NCBI GenBank assembly: GCA_013115135.1
Contig: JABANP010000011.1
Coordinates: forward strand, 1-64,000
From: Perkinsus olseni
Taxonomy: Eukaryota > Perkinsozoa > Perkinsida > Perkinsidae
Length of the DNA: 64,000 bases
Direction: 5' to 3'
Shown: in pieces, positions 10,810 to 23,034 of the stretch
How positions within the stretch are numbered: position 1 is the first letter of the stretch
Layout: each line of letters begins with the position of its first letter
Position numbers and translations under genes: made by a program
The notes under the pieces: model-generated
Told to the model about the DNA's origin: nothing
Databases searched by the model: none
The model's input: the letters and a program-made list of their open reading frames with translations, nothing else

Positions 10810-13800
10810 ATGTCCAGTCAGAGATGGGCACTCCTGCAGACGCCCTTTTGGGAGTCCCTCCGACCACTCTTGAGGATGGATGATGATAGTTACTACTTTG
10901 GCAAGGAGTTCGTAGAGCCTGGGGATTACAAACTGGTGAGAGCTGGCATCCTGCGTACTTTGATAGCAGCAAAAAAACCATGTGTAGCGTAGCATTCTTC
11001 GGCTATTTAAACAATTGTTGACCTGTAGTGTCGTATAAAGAAAAAAATCGTGGGAAATCGTGTGTCAAATATCCCTACCCACCATTAAAGCGATAAATTT
11101 TAACGAGTTCAACGGCGCTCGCTACTGTGTAGATACAAGAGACTGGTTACTTGAACCCTAGTGGCTTTGGCACGAGTCCAGGCCGTCTGCTGATGTTATT
11201 CAGCATATTCCCACTATGTATCTTTGCCCGTGCAACACTAGTCCATAATCCTCGGGCGTTGTGGGCTGATGTGCTACTCGTATCCGGCCCGCTGACTGCT
11301 GCTTTGGCTACACCAGCGCTATTCGAAGTTATCCTGGTCGGGTAGTAGGGAGGGAGGTCTCTGTTAATGTGGTCGAAGATATCGGCGAGTATCCTATATT
11401 CGCCAGCATGTGCGACGGTAGTGCCGCAGATTGTCTCACCTGTTCGGTCAGCTGTTTCTGAAACTGCGATTCAGGAATTGATCTGCACAGGTCAAATGCG
11501 GCTCCAAATCGATCCTGAATTCTAGAATTGCTCTCTTGAAAATCCTCTGCGGCTCTGATAGATTGTCTACGACCTTTCTCGCATTTTTCAGGCTAATTTT
11601 CCTATGTGGAATCGGTATCTTCACGGGTGACCTGAGGAAGCCATCATTGCCGTTCGCCCCGATGAGTCCGAAGAGGCCATCGGTCATACGTTTTCTGGCG
11701 GAGTATAGGTAAGTAGTCCTTTCGGCCGAGGCGCGGTTACTCCTGCTTCTGCGTTCATGCCGGAACTCACGTTGTGTTTGCCCCGATGTAAAATTTGGTC
11801 AGCTCCCTAGCTGAGTGTACGTGAAATGACCGAATACTACCGCATCACGGTGAAAACAGGCTCAGTACGAGGCGCCCCGTAGCCGTTGGTCTCGGTTTGA
11901 TAGGGGCCGTACTGGCTTGCACCGATATCGGAGGGGGTATTGGACTCTTTCTATCGATAGGGTTTAATAGTTAGTCTATGTTGATGAAATGCTTGAGTAT
12001 AGCATTGACGATAGTTCACGAAATGTTGTTCAAGACGGCGTTCGATTCTCCCTGTCAGGTCGTTGATGATGTCCTGCACGTGTTTAATCATATTCGCTGT
12101 TGACTACCAAGTTTTTCCCTGGGCCTTTTCGAAGACGGACACGTAATGAAGGGCATCAGAACTCGCTTTCTCCATAAAAGTTCGTCCTAAATGAGGACTT
12201 CTAATTCGTTTTCCTCCAGGTTCGGGTATTCTCTGATGGACCTTGGCGTCGGTTGCGTCATTTTCTCATCAGCCGTCGTGAGTCGCCATTCATCCGCACC
12301 GTAAGTTGCACGAATTTATCATACCTGCATGAGGTCACGGGCCTTGTCCGCATTTGCGTGGGCTCCGGACTGATTGCAGCCTGTGCACCGGTGGTTGGTC
12401 CCAGGTTCAAACCACGGAGGGTTCAGCGGGATTCGCTCATGAAGAGGATCTTAATGCTGCCACTACAACCCCTGATAGCTTTGTATCACGCCTGGCCTAT
12501 TGTGCTGCTGGGAGTGCTCCGCTTCCTGTCGACTACCACTCTGGGCTACTACGTCCCCACTAGCGAATATGGTGTAAGTACTCGGGGCCGCTGGGCACGA
12601 TATCCATTATAGAAATCGTAGGAGCTCTCCTTGGATAGATAATTCGAGGTGCTTCTGAATCACTGCTTGAGGTTCGAACTACTGGCCGAGTCACGCAAAG
12701 AATTACGAGGGGCGATGAAGAGGCAGCAGCTCGCCAATCGCTACTATAAGTTAAAACACCAAGCACATTGCTTCGGAATGCTTGCAGCGTGTTGCCGCCC
12801 GGTCTTCTTCCGGAACACGCAGTATGGAATTGATATCTACACTGTAGCCAGTGCGATAATCGCGGCCTAGGTTTAATAAGGGGAATCGTATTGCTCAATA
12901 TTCTGGTACTTCAATTCCTCTTTGACGAGCTTCATACCATATCCCACGAAAGTCTCCTTCCCCCGCATAGGTACACTGGAATTTCTTCCTCACAATAGCG
13001 GCTGTGCAGATCTTCGCCTCTCTCATACCACAGAGGTTGCCAACAAACCTCCTCTTGGCCCTGGCCTTGCTCATAACGGGACTTCATCAGTACGCGGGGA
13101 ACCTGGGCTGCTTGATGATGCTCATCCTGGGCCTGTCGGATAGCTTCCCCCCGGTTTTCTCATGATGTATCGAGGTTCTATTGCGGGTGTCCTCAGGTAT
13201 CTTCTAACGTCACCACTGAGCAACTTGGAGGAATTTGTGTTTTACGCGGAACGACTTGACTTCGTCTCGGCTAATAAGGTGGGGTTTTCCGAAGGCCGAG
13301 GCTGAGTTAGAGCCGCCAGCTCCCAGCCGTGTTAACGAGCAGGCCAAGGGGCCGAGTTCAGGTTGACGCAACTTGTTTTTTCAGGAGGGCATCTTTGGTG
13401 TGCCCGGATTCATCGCGATTCACCTCTTTGGAGTGGTATCTGGCAGATTGTTGTTCGCGCTTAACTACTCGAAGAACAAGGTCGGCGATATTTTCCTTAT
13501 GGGTAAGACTGAGTGATTGGCATCATCGCAAAATATCGGTCTGTGGAACTCTCGTGCCTCTGACCAAGACAGGCGGCCTTACGCTCTGTTGAATACCATC
13601 TCTTGAGATACTGTGGTTCGTTTGTGCCGAACTTAGGCTGCAGTGTGGCCGTACTCCAAATGACCTCGAAATCTCTCGTCTGTACATTTACTGTCGCTTT
13701 GGTAGTTCGGTTGGATATTTCTTCGTGACCGCGCTATTCTCTATCTCGTGGAGGAAGCACTTGTCTTGCATTGCAGTTGCCTACGGCGTCCTGTTCTTCG

Positions 13801-14212
13801 GCACCTACTACGGCTACACCTTCATGACCGATCAAATGGGTCTCCTTCCGAGTCGCCGACTGGTTAATATGCCCTTCGTTTTAGCCACTACTTTCGGGAA
13901 CCTGTAAGAGCCCACGACGGCGAGCAAGAGTCACTTTTCATTGACTTTTTGCGACTCAGGTACGTCAAGGGCGTGGTGGCTCTTATAGACTGTTTGATAC
14001 CAGCGAATCGAGAAATTCCGCTTTTCATGCAGGGATACCAGGTAAGGCGGATCTTACATTCCGCGTGGTTGAACTCAAAATTCATCTTCCAGAATTCTAT
14101 GCTCGTGATGTTCCTGGTTGGCAACGCTGTCACCGGTGTGACGAACTATCTCCAGCAAGCATTATTGGTAAGATCCACCATACCACTGCCCCTGCGTATC
14201 ATCACAAATTAA
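10810..14212 (+). CDS. PIGW: GPI-anchor inositol acyltransferase PIG-W/GWT1
   Basis: PIG-W/GWT1 acylates the inositol ring of GlcN-PI in the ER membrane, an early step of GPI-anchor synthesis. Family blocks appear in order on separate exons: a hydrophobic N-terminal exon with GFGTSP (11133-11341), DYQVFPWAFSKTDT (about 12105-12148), FGYSLMDLGVG (after 12220), VLRFLSTTTLGYY...SEYG (12402-12573), VHWNFFLTIAAVQ (12971-13089), ERLDFVSANK (13197-13278), EGIFGVPGFIAIHLFGVV (13385-13502), SRRLVNMPFVL (to about 13904) and MLVMFLVGNAVTGVTN (14093-14168). Introns are 51-400 nt. The start at ATG 10810 is tentative (its exon joins in phase at 11133). The join between 13502 and about 13716 and the last few codons are not resolved. 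SLMD and HWNFF are signature motifs, so the family call is firm. Confidence 0.85.
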
Positions 14213-15312
14213 CCACCGGCAAGGCGCGAGAATGATGGATACTCATGAACTACAATCAGCTGATGAGTAAAATGAGTCTCCTCCTCTGCTGCTAGTGTTA
14301 TGAACTCAGATGTAAACTCTTTATCTTCTCGTTATAGAACCAACATCGGATCGGCTCGGTTGTTGCCAGTGTCTAGCAGGTTGAGTGAAGCTCAGGTTAG
14401 AAAGCAGCGAACTACTAGTTCTTGACCTCGACTCGCTGTACAATGTTTTTCGTTGCCCTGCAGTTTCAATTACCTTCGCCAGGAGAGGTGTTTTCATAGA
14501 CGCATTGCGATTGCGAGTTTGGGTAGGTACCGACACTCATCGCTGCAATTTACATACACTTGTATAGTGCACTACTGGTCTTCGTGGGTGACTACTGTGG
14601 TCGGAAGAATTTGAAGTTGAAGTTTTGGTGATTGTGTGCTTGTCGAGTTGAGTGATTTGGCTGACTCCCGCATGAATGACGCTGCTTCCTTCGCTGTTGC
14701 CCACTAGACCCCAGAGTATCTCGGAAGATACGGATGCCAAGCCATGATTTGTGGCGTCCCGAAGAGCTTGATCCCCGGCATATCCCTCATGCCTCTCGAC
14801 GATGAAAGAGAGCAGTTATACTTTAGCAGCTGCTCGGCCGCAGCCTCTACTAAGTGCTGTAGACCCGATACCCCTTGAAGGTCCCCGAGAGGCCAGCGGC
14901 GATTATTAACTTGGCGATTGAGCATAGCGCGTCCTGCTTCTCGCGTAATGGTTGTGCCACAGTCGGGCACCAATCTGGTTGTGAGCGAAGTCCAACGCAG
15001 TGCCAGAGTTGTCATTTACATACTCTCAGTCATGGAGAGTACTCGAAAGGTGAGCTCGATCGGCGGCGTTCAACCGTGTTTCATCGACATGGCTCACACA
15101 GTGTGAATCACACTGCGAGAGAAGCCACGAGCTTTTCGGATGATCGGGGGAACGCAGCTCGAGTCGAGCTGCTCGACCTGTTACAGTTATACCAACTCAA
15201 TGATCGGCGCGTATCACAACATCCATGCTGCAAATGGGACACACAGCAGTGAAGGAAAAAACTGATACAGATCTGTGAATTCTCTCCCTATCTCCTGCGG
15301 AGATGTCCGCAA
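14213..15312. other. No gene resolved
   Basis: This contains a possible isolated plus-strand exon near 14715-14880 with coding-like composition, but I found no start, partner exons or family. The last PIG-W exon may also fall here. Confidence 0.4.
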
Positions 15313-16467
15313 TCACACAGTTCCAAGCTTCGTCCTCTTCAGCGGCGGCGCTGCCTCGTAGGGCGGCGTTTGCGTCACGAGCCCTTCACCATCAGAGCGC
15401 TGTTCGCTGTACCTCAGAGTGATAGATCTATAAATCGAACCGAGCTTGAGCTGCCAAGCCGAGCCTGGGTAGCAGAGAAGGATATTATGGACATTCAATT
15501 CGGGCAGTTCGAGTGCCGCTTCAACGGTCTTGGCGAAGTTCTGGAGATCAACGTCATCATCAACAACAGCTAGTTGCCAACATTCCCTGTTTGCGGATAG
15601 AAACTGGCCAACCTTGTCCGTTGGTTTATAGCGAACCAACGGAACTGGTGCAAATGATAAAGCAGTCATTAAACCCGAGGGGAATCTTGCATCACGATAT
15701 GCGTATTTCATGTAGCGCTCGTTGATGATCGGCACAGTCGGCGGGGACACCGTGTTGAAAGCGAAGATCAGCTCGGCTTGCCTTTGGTCGATGGAGGTCT
15801 CCGTGATGTTCACGTACACCCGGCCATCTGCCTCAAGGGTACCGGGCCTCGGTAGATAACGACGTTCCAGGGAGATAGGTTTCCGTGAGAAAAAGAAAGG
15901 CAGTGGCTCCCACTTGGCCCTATTCATTGACGATTCCTTGAGTGAGAGCTCGACCGGATACAGCAGCTGTATGATTCTACCACCTTCGAGTAGTTTCTTC
16001 CCCAGATACGCGGTCCACGTGCCTTGATGTAAACATATGTTGATTCTATGCAGCGCATCCGAGCCCTGTTCAAAGGGGATCTTCAGTTCATTATACATGG
16101 TTTTTAAGACGTTTCGCCCCTCGCTTCTTTCATCACCCGTTGATGGCGCGAACCGGAGACAATCGCGCGATCTCATCCTTCCGGGTTGTAAAACCTGAGT
16201 ACTTGTAGGGTGATGGAAATCGAAATGATCGCTCATCGACAAAACCAAGTCATAGTCAGCGGAAGCTGCAGACATCTTCAACTTCACTTTACCGTGGTCA
16301 CCTCGCTCGTTGTCCTTCGCGTCAAGTTCGATACTGTTCAAGTCACCAAGACCAACAATTGGATATCTATTTTTGTAAATGCCTTCGGGGAGCATCAGAG
16401 GTGCCCCATGTGTGCAAGTAACGAGATAGAGCAATAGCCACTTGAGGGGTAAGGAAGGGCATAACAT
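15313..16467 (-). CDS. Intronless secreted protein of unknown function (384 aa)
   Basis: A single uninterrupted frame starts at ATG 16467. Residues 1-21 form a clear signal peptide (LPLKWLLLYLVTCTHGAP), after which the protein is soluble with no further membrane segment. Cysteines are few and there are no repeats. The C-terminus is basic (PLKRTKLGTV). I do not recognise the family. The lack of introns is unusual here, where neighbouring genes carry many. Export from the cell or to a secretory compartment is inferred from the signal peptide only. It faces the oxidoreductase gene at 16691 head to head, with about 220 bp between the two start codons. Confidence 0.75.
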   Translation of the reverse strand: MLCPSLPLKWLLLYLVTCTHGAPLMLPEGIYKNRYPIVGLGDLNSIELDAKDNERGDHGKVKLKMSAASADYDLVLSMSDHFDFHHPTSTQVLQPGRMRSRDCLRFAPSTGDERSEGRNVLKTMYNELKIPFEQGSDALHRINICLHQGTWTAYLGKKLLEGGRIIQLLYPVELSLKESSMNRAKWEPLPFFFSRKPISLERRYLPRPGTLEADGRVYVNITETSIDQRQAELIFAFNTVSPPTVPIINERYMKYAYRDARFPSGLMTALSFAPVPLVRYKPTDKVGQFLSANRECWQLAVVDDDVDLQNFAKTVEAALELPELNVHNILLCYPGSAWQLKLGSIYRSITLRYSEQRSDGEGLVTQTPPYEAAPPLKRTKLGTV

Positions 16468-16690
16468 AGTTTAGAATTCAACTCAGACGGAGACAGTTGA
16501 TTATTTGATTGCTTGGGCGCGCGCGTTTATTCTGCGCACGCCACACTAATCCATTGTCACGACGTATCTTGTCTCTCACGTCTTGTCCTTAGTGGGAAGA
16601 TGCCACAACTGCTGCCATTTAGTCGAGTCTCGAGTTGAAAGTTCGAGTACACTTTGTCTGTAGTTCGTTTTCAATCCTAAGGCAATTTCA

Positions 16691-18264
16691 ATGTCATCAA
16701 CTACTGCAGCAAACTCGCTTGCACCTCTCAACGTAGTCATGGTTGGTACCGGTGAGTACACTACTGGTTATGTCGCTGGTCATGCCTCTCGAAGCGACAA
16801 GACCAAAGGTGTAGTTGGTCTGGTTATGTTTGATCTCCGCAGACGTGGCAAAGTTGGCACTATTGGCTGTGTTGGTACCAACGGCACGAAATTCCCCGCC
16901 ATTCGAGATCTGTTCGAGGAGAACATATCGAAGGTTTACAACAATGTGGACGTCTCGATGTCCACATGGCCGGCAAATGATGTCCATAGAGATGTTGAAG
17001 CGTACAAGCAGGCTATCGACTCCCCTTCCTAGGGGTGGAGCGATCACCATTTTTACTCCCTGACCCTACTCACTATGAAATAGCCATGTACGCGATCGAA
17101 AGGGGCATTCATGTAATGATCACTAAGCCTATGGTTATGACGGTCGAGGCTCATAAGAGAATCATCGAGGCCGCCAGGAAGAACGGAGTGTATGTTCAAG
17201 TTGAGGTTCACAAGCGATACGACCCTGTGTACGCCGATGCTCGCGAGAAAATTCGTGACACCGAGAATTTCGGTGCATTCCAGCATTGGGATTCGGTTAT
17301 GACTCAGCCGAGAGATCAATTGCACACGTTCAAGGCGTGGGCGGGGAAGAGCTCGGATATTAGCTACTACCTCAACAGTCACCACGTCGACTACCACTGC
17401 TGGGTCATGGATGGTAGGTTGAGAAGACAAGATACAAAATAGGTTGGATGGAATGGTATCTTTCAGGTCTGGCTGACCCCATTCGAGCGATGGCGGTGGG
17501 CTCGACGGGTGTTGCGAGTTCTGAGGAGTTTGGATGCCCCAAGGGAACGGAGGATACCATCACAATCATCACTGAGTGGAAGAACCGTGCTGATGGATCC
17601 ATTGGTAATAACGACAAACGTACACGCCCTTCTTGATAGGCCTTACTTTTCAGGAACGGCGGTGTACATGGCCTCCTGGGCCCATCCGAATAACTCTGAG
17701 TGCCATACCCAGCAGAGGTTCATGTGTCTAGGCCACAAGGGAGAGATAAGGGCTGACCAGGCACATAGAGGATACTCCGTTACACAGAACGACAAGTAGG
17801 ACAGGTATCGGTTCATTCTCGTCGGTTGACACTTAGTGACCGCTGAATTTGTTTACGGGTGGCGCTTTTCTCTAATTGTTGTTTGAGAGAGGGGGTGCTT
17901 GCGATTCGGCGAATGCGTGAATATGAAGGTTTAGCTTTTGCTACTTAGGTACGCTGCCGTGAACCCGCTGTACATGAAGTACACTCCTGGAGTTGACGGC
18001 GAGTTCTCTGGCCAGAATGGATACGGTTATCGATCTATTGAGACTTTCGTTGATGCCTGTAGAATGATAAATGCGGGCAAGGCTAAGCCAGAGGACTTCG
18101 ATAAACGCCTTCCTACTGCTGCCAGTACTCTGACGTCTACTGCAATTCTGGAGGCGGGTAGACGGAGTCTGGACAACGGCAGCTGCTGGATCAGTATTCC
18201 CGACCTCCTCGCTGGCAAGGTTCCTGGCCATATCAAGTTTGCTGAGGAAGGTCAGATTGTGTGA
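16691..18264 (+). CDS. Gfo/Idh/MocA oxidoreductase, D-galacturonate reductase type, with two +1 frame breaks
   Basis: The N-terminus has the Rossmann nucleotide-binding turn VVMVGTGEYTTGYV. The catalytic region has ITKPMVMTVEAH (the Lys-Pro pair of the family) and YYLNSHHVDYHCWVM. Later blocks (GCPKGTEDTITIITEW, QQRFMCLGHKGEIRADQ, HRGY) match fungal-type D-galacturonate reductases, which use NAD(P)H to reduce a sugar acid. Exons are 16691-17413, 17467-17604, 17654-17795 and 17949-18264, giving about 440 residues. Inside exon 1 the frame steps +1 at TAG 17030-17032 and again at TGA 17061-17063. Conserved sequence (AID, ITIFTP, DPTHYEIAM) lies on each side with no room for an intron. This is either two one-base indels, a decaying copy or recoding. 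The substrate is inferred from family resemblance. Confidence 0.8.
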
Positions 18265-18753
18265 GGTGTGTTACTAGTTTTCTTCAGCATCGTCAGCAGT
18301 GCTGATGGATGAGACCGTTTATATGGTCTGGCATTTTCTATAATTTATTGAATCTATCCCTCTGTTTGGTTGCTTTCACTCGGAGGGAGCTTCGAACTCC
18401 GTTGAGGGTGAGATAATCATAGTAAGTGAGAAAGTGGTGCAGAGCTGCTATGGGATGGAAATGTTCGGCGTTGATCTGGGTGGCATCTAGTGGGGCAGCA
18501 ACCCAGGAGGGGGGGAGCTTCAAAAGGATAGGGGACGTTCGGTCGACACGGCAGATACTCGCGGCGTTTGGCAGATAATTGCGTCTGTAAGCTGTACTTA
18601 CAGCTTCTGTTGGAAGCGCCGTCTGTGCCCGTGTGGTCGCCGTGGTGTATCAAATTCGTGTCGCTCGAACCCTCGTTGGGCCTGAATGAAAATTTGAAGT
18701 TGGAATTTTCCAAGACTGCTTCAGCTGGCTTTTATCTCTTCACTCGGGAACTA
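18265..18753. other. Intergenic between oxidoreductase and Gly-rich gene
   Basis: No exon supported. Likely 3' UTR of the oxidoreductase and upstream region of the next gene. Confidence 0.5.
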
Positions 18754-20154
18754 ATGCCTCGTAACAACTTGGGAAGGAGCCGCGGGTCGCCCAGTCGCCG
18801 TGGTGGTGGTGGTGGTGGCGGAGGAAACAAGGTGGTTCAGCAGCACTACTATCACGAGGTCACTGTCACTGCTGCACCTCACAAGCCTGGCAACGCTCCC
18901 AATGGTGAGGCTCTTCCTTGCCTTTTTCTCCCGAAGAAATACAGAACGTCCCGGGATCATCGTGAGGAGCTACGTCTTGCATGATTGGGCTTGTCTAGTG
19001 GTGTCCTTGTGTATTGAGGTTAATTGCTTCCTCTTTCAGCTAATCGGTATGTTCCCCAAGCTCCCAGCGGAGGTAGTGTGATTCCTGCGAGACGCGATCG
19101 TACTACGTATTGTGTAGGGACAGCTGACATCCACAAAGTATACGATCCCGAGCACATCATCGTGGGGGCCAGTCATAGCAAGACTGCGCAGATACTTGTT
19201 GATAGGGTACTACTGGGGCGACAAGAGAACGGGAGCTCGTACCGTCCGTTAGGGGTTCTACGGGCTCAGATTGTGTCTCGTGAAATTGTCATGATCTTGA
19301 TCCACACAGTTGTTAACGCGCTGTCGATGTTTCCGAAGTTTGGACGGCCGGCAATTTCTAATCAATCACTGGCTAATCACGCTGACGCGATTCTCAGCTA
19401 GAGCTACTCTGCGCGTGTTTTTCTCACGCCTGGCCTGCTCAGGATCCTGTTCTCCACGAGATCGTGGTGGATGCCATCCGCTATGCCGCTGAACAGTTCC
19501 GTCGTCCTCCTACGGCTGGTAAAGCTGTCAGACCGGGGGCTGCAGGTCAAGACGATGAGGGTAATTAATTTCGATCCGCATCGTAGTGCGTGTTTCGCCA
19601 CCGCCTCTTGGGGGCAGAGATTTTTGAACCGTAGCGGTTATGCGAGTACAATATCCTTTGCCCCTCGATTGCCAGAGTAATCACCCCACACTGGTTTGTT
19701 AGGTCTGGCGGGCTATCTGGAATTCTCAAGATTAGTTTGTCACTACCTCCACAACCTGGCCACGAAGAGTGATCCATTCCACAAGGCTCTTCTCTCCACT
19801 TCCACTGTCGTCGTCGGCAACATGGGCTTCTGCGGCAACATACCGTGCTTTAGGTGGGAACCGGCGGAATTTGGATTGCACGCTCTTCCTTGTTTTTCTC
19901 CGCTGAGTGGATTCGGCGATAATGTCGGCAAATCATAGGTTGATTGCTTTCGGATCATCGGCGGGTTTTCGGTTCATTATCGCGCAGGATGCTGTCGTCA
20001 ACTCTCGGCATATGTTGTTGATAGGTATAAACTCAATCTGGTCCTGCCAGAGCATTACGCAAGTCCCTACACTCACCGTACCAAGGATGTTGCCTACAGT
20101 TGGTGCAACGTTTTCTTCTTGGAACCCGAGGAGGCGACCACAGGATATCGTTGA
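18754..20154 (+). CDS. Unknown protein with poly-Gly N-terminus
   Basis: Five exons join in phase: ATG 18754 with a basic start and a run of eight Gly; RYVPQAPSGG ... HIIVGASHSKTAQILVDR; DPVLHEIVVDAIRYAAEQF; LAGYLEFSRLVCHYLHNLA ... VVVGNMGFCGNIPCF; and YKLNLVLPEHYASPY ... FFLEPEEATTGYR, ending at TGA 20152-20154. Introns begin GTGAGG, GTACTA, GTAATT and GT(GGGAA) and end in CAG or TAG. No signal peptide or membrane helix is evident. I recognise no family. The alternation of short hydrophobic strands and helices in the second half suggests a folded alpha/beta domain of about 200 residues. Confidence 0.6.
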
Positions 20155-20452
20155 GATGCGCATGCGTGCGACAAACCAAGCGCCACGAGATGTCAAAAGT
20201 AACATGCTTGAGACGGCGTTATTGAAATTTATGAACTGATCATGTTAAGAGTAGTTACACTCTTCTGTTGAGTTTGGAGCTGGATTCAAGTCTATTTCGG
20301 ATCTGAATGCGGGGCGGGTTGGTCGGAACAATCGTTCTGAGAAGGGTTGAAATGACCGCTCATGGTCGAGTTACGTGAGAATGACCTTAAAGCAGCAGTT
20401 GTCGATGCCTTCGAGAGCAGTTTTTTGGTGAGGTTCGTCGGTCCACGTTATT

Positions 20453-22509
20453 ATGAACACCTCCCAGCTGGATCAGCAGATCGCCCGGCTTCGGAAGTGC
20501 GAGACCTTACCGGCGAATCAAGTCAAAGGTGATACCGGCGTGTGAAGCGTCTAACGATGCGAGTCTCTCCGTATTGTTTCGGAGTCTATAGTTCATTCTC
20601 AGAGCTGTGTTCCCTATGCCGTGATATACTAATAGAAGAAGATAATATCCAACGGGTCGAGTCTCCTGTAGTCATCTGTGGAGATATCCATGGCCAGTTT
20701 TACGACCTCATGGAGCTCTTCAAGGTGGGTTGGCTTGGAACGAATCTGATGATAGCTCTGGGTGACGAGGAATAACTCGTCGGAAGTGAACACTCTGCTC
20801 ACAGTCGCGACTATCGAGTCTCCAGAGCATGGCGATCATGTCCTATAGAGATTCATTGCCTTCGTTCAGGTCGGTGGTGAGTGCCCCGAGACGAATTACC
20901 TGTTTTTGGGTGACTATGTTGATAGAGGCTTCTACTCCGTCGAGACGCTCCTCTTGTTGATTGCTCTCAAGGTGAGGTTTCATCGCAACAAGAAGCGTGC
21001 GGTAGACCGTGACGAGTCGGCGTGTGCCTTGAGTGATTACTGAATATCTGCTTACGTCTTTGCGGCTTCTGTCTCCTGCTTTGTTCTTGGATCCATCGTG
21101 GGTGTCTGTGCGTTTGGTTAGAGCTGCTGGTCGTCTCAGGTGAGATACCCGGATCGGATAACGCTCATCAGGGGTAATCATGAGTCTCGACAAATCACAC
21201 AAGTCTACGGCTTCTACGATGAGTGTGTGCGGAAATTCGGCAATGTGAGTCAGGGTGGGAAGTCGGTCTTTCAAGTGGATCCTCGGCCTTGCAAGGTTAA
21301 CGTATGGAGGTGCTGCACGGACCTGTTCGACTACATGGCGCTCAGCGCTATCATCGATAACAAGGTTTTCGCGGTCCACGGTGGGCTCAGTCCGGCGCTG
21401 TAAGTCACACTGTTTCCGCTGTTATGGTGACGAGCCAGAACGCTCTGACCTAATGAGCCACCCGCGTCGCTTTCCATCTATGTTATGACGTCGTTGGTTG
21501 CCAGGCACACCATGGATGAAATTCGTCTGATCGACAGGAAGCAAGAGGTCCCTCATGAAGGCCCAATGTCGGACATCATGTGGTAAGTATCATCTTCACG
21601 GCTTCCCATCGAGAAATATCTGCCACTGTGCATTCGGCTCGATGGTACTGACCTGACGCTCAGCACATTACTGGAATAGCTCAACGTGAAGATTCGACTT
21701 TTCAAGCACGAATTCCCTCACAGTCAGAATAATACTATTGATTCAATGCTTTGGCCCAGAAGTAAACACCCTGTTTTAGTTCGGCAAGCGGTTATTTGTT
21801 ATCGCCATATTCTGGGATAACCGGTTTTGTCGTCAGGAGCGCCGTGAAGTAGTTTTTCATTACAGGTCGGATCCGGATGAGATCAATGGCTGGGCGGAAT
21901 CACCTAGGGGTGCCGGCTGGCTCTTCGGCGGAGACATCGTCAAGTAGGCAGGGGCGTTTGGTGTCGGTGTTGGTACTGCCGAATCCTCAGGCAATGGAAC
22001 CACTCCAACTCCGTGACTTTGATAGCAAGGGCACATCAGTTGGTTATGGAAGGTTACAAGATGATGTTCGACGAACAGCTCTGCACAGTATGGAGCGCCC
22101 CTAACTACTGCTACAGGTGAGTTCTAGTGATAGTACGAAGTATTCAAAAGTAGCTGCACTGCACTCTCAGTAACACGTCGTGTGAGTTCTCTCAACAATT
22201 GCATTCTTAGTAAGGGTTGTCATAGGAATGCTGCGCGAATCATGAGAAACTTCATTCGTAGTGTTGCATCGCCCCAGTAGCACAATGAAACGCTGCTGTT
22301 CGAGCCTCCATGTGTTGATGGTTCGCTATCGAGCAGTTCGCCGCCCACCAAAGATGTGTCAGGATTGCTCCTTTGCCAGGTGTGGAAATATTGCCAGTGT
22401 GCTATGCTTGGATGAACAGCTTAAAATTGACTTCCGTACCTTTCACGCGGCTCCTGCCGAGGAGAGGGCCCTCCCAGCTAGGAAGCCGATGCCTGACTAT
22501 TTCTTGTAA
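20453..22509 (+). CDS. PPP4C: Serine/threonine protein phosphatase PP4 catalytic subunit
   Basis: Nine exons (20453-20528, 20603-20724, 20870-20971, 21140-21244, 21296-21399, 21505-21582, 21866-21943, 21991-22116, 22380-22509) give about 306 residues, the usual PP4c length. Metal and catalytic motifs are intact: [39 protein letters not shown], and [11 protein letters not shown] with [12 protein letters not shown]. The ending PMPDYFL is the PP2A/PP4/PP6-type tail that is carboxymethylated and bound by regulatory subunits. The preceding [14 protein letters not shown] matches PP4 rather than PP2A or PP6. PP4 acts in DNA-damage recovery and centrosome/spindle functions in other eukaryotes. Start chosen at [17 protein letters not shown], which aligns with the family N-terminus. 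No frameshifts. Confidence 0.92.
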
Positions 22510-23034
22510 CTGTTCCTACGTCAACCTTCTTCGAGCTTGTGTTATGATAGTGACGGAGAACGTACGTGGGAGACGATCATCATGAGATAGTTACGACGGG
22601 AGCATGATCACGATGTGGTAAATGCGTTCGGTGTTATGGATTCTTCGTAAGAAAAGAGCAGTTCTATGGTACACCATGATCTTGAGCATGCACTGCGAAT
22701 GACGACCACTTGCGTGTGATTAACTTGCATAACTCTACTGTGAGACCCTCTCCTATCTTTACATGGCGGAGTCATGATATATAGCAGCATCGTCCCCCAA
22801 CTCGGTGGGGAATTTGCACGCTGATAGGGCCGTTGCCTGACGTACTGTAACGCAAGTGGAGTTGCTTTAGGGACAACAATCTGTATGCTGTAGTTGCATG
22901 ACTAATGTCTGGTCTCAGGCATCTTAGGGTCGACCCAATCGGGTACGTAGCAAGGCTGATAAGGCTTCTCCTTCGTGTATGCACGAGGATCGCAGTTCTT
23001 CCTACGAGACTGAGGCGGGCAACCGTCAATGCTA
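22510..23034. other. Convergent intergenic region
   Basis: This lies between the PP4 stop and the end of the leftward secreted gene. No exon, RNA gene or repeat recognised. Confidence 0.5.

Noticed and set aside
12404..12413. GGTTCAAACC, a B-box-like match
   Set aside because: It is at the start of a PIG-W exon that encodes conserved protein sequence, so it is coding, not tRNA-derived.
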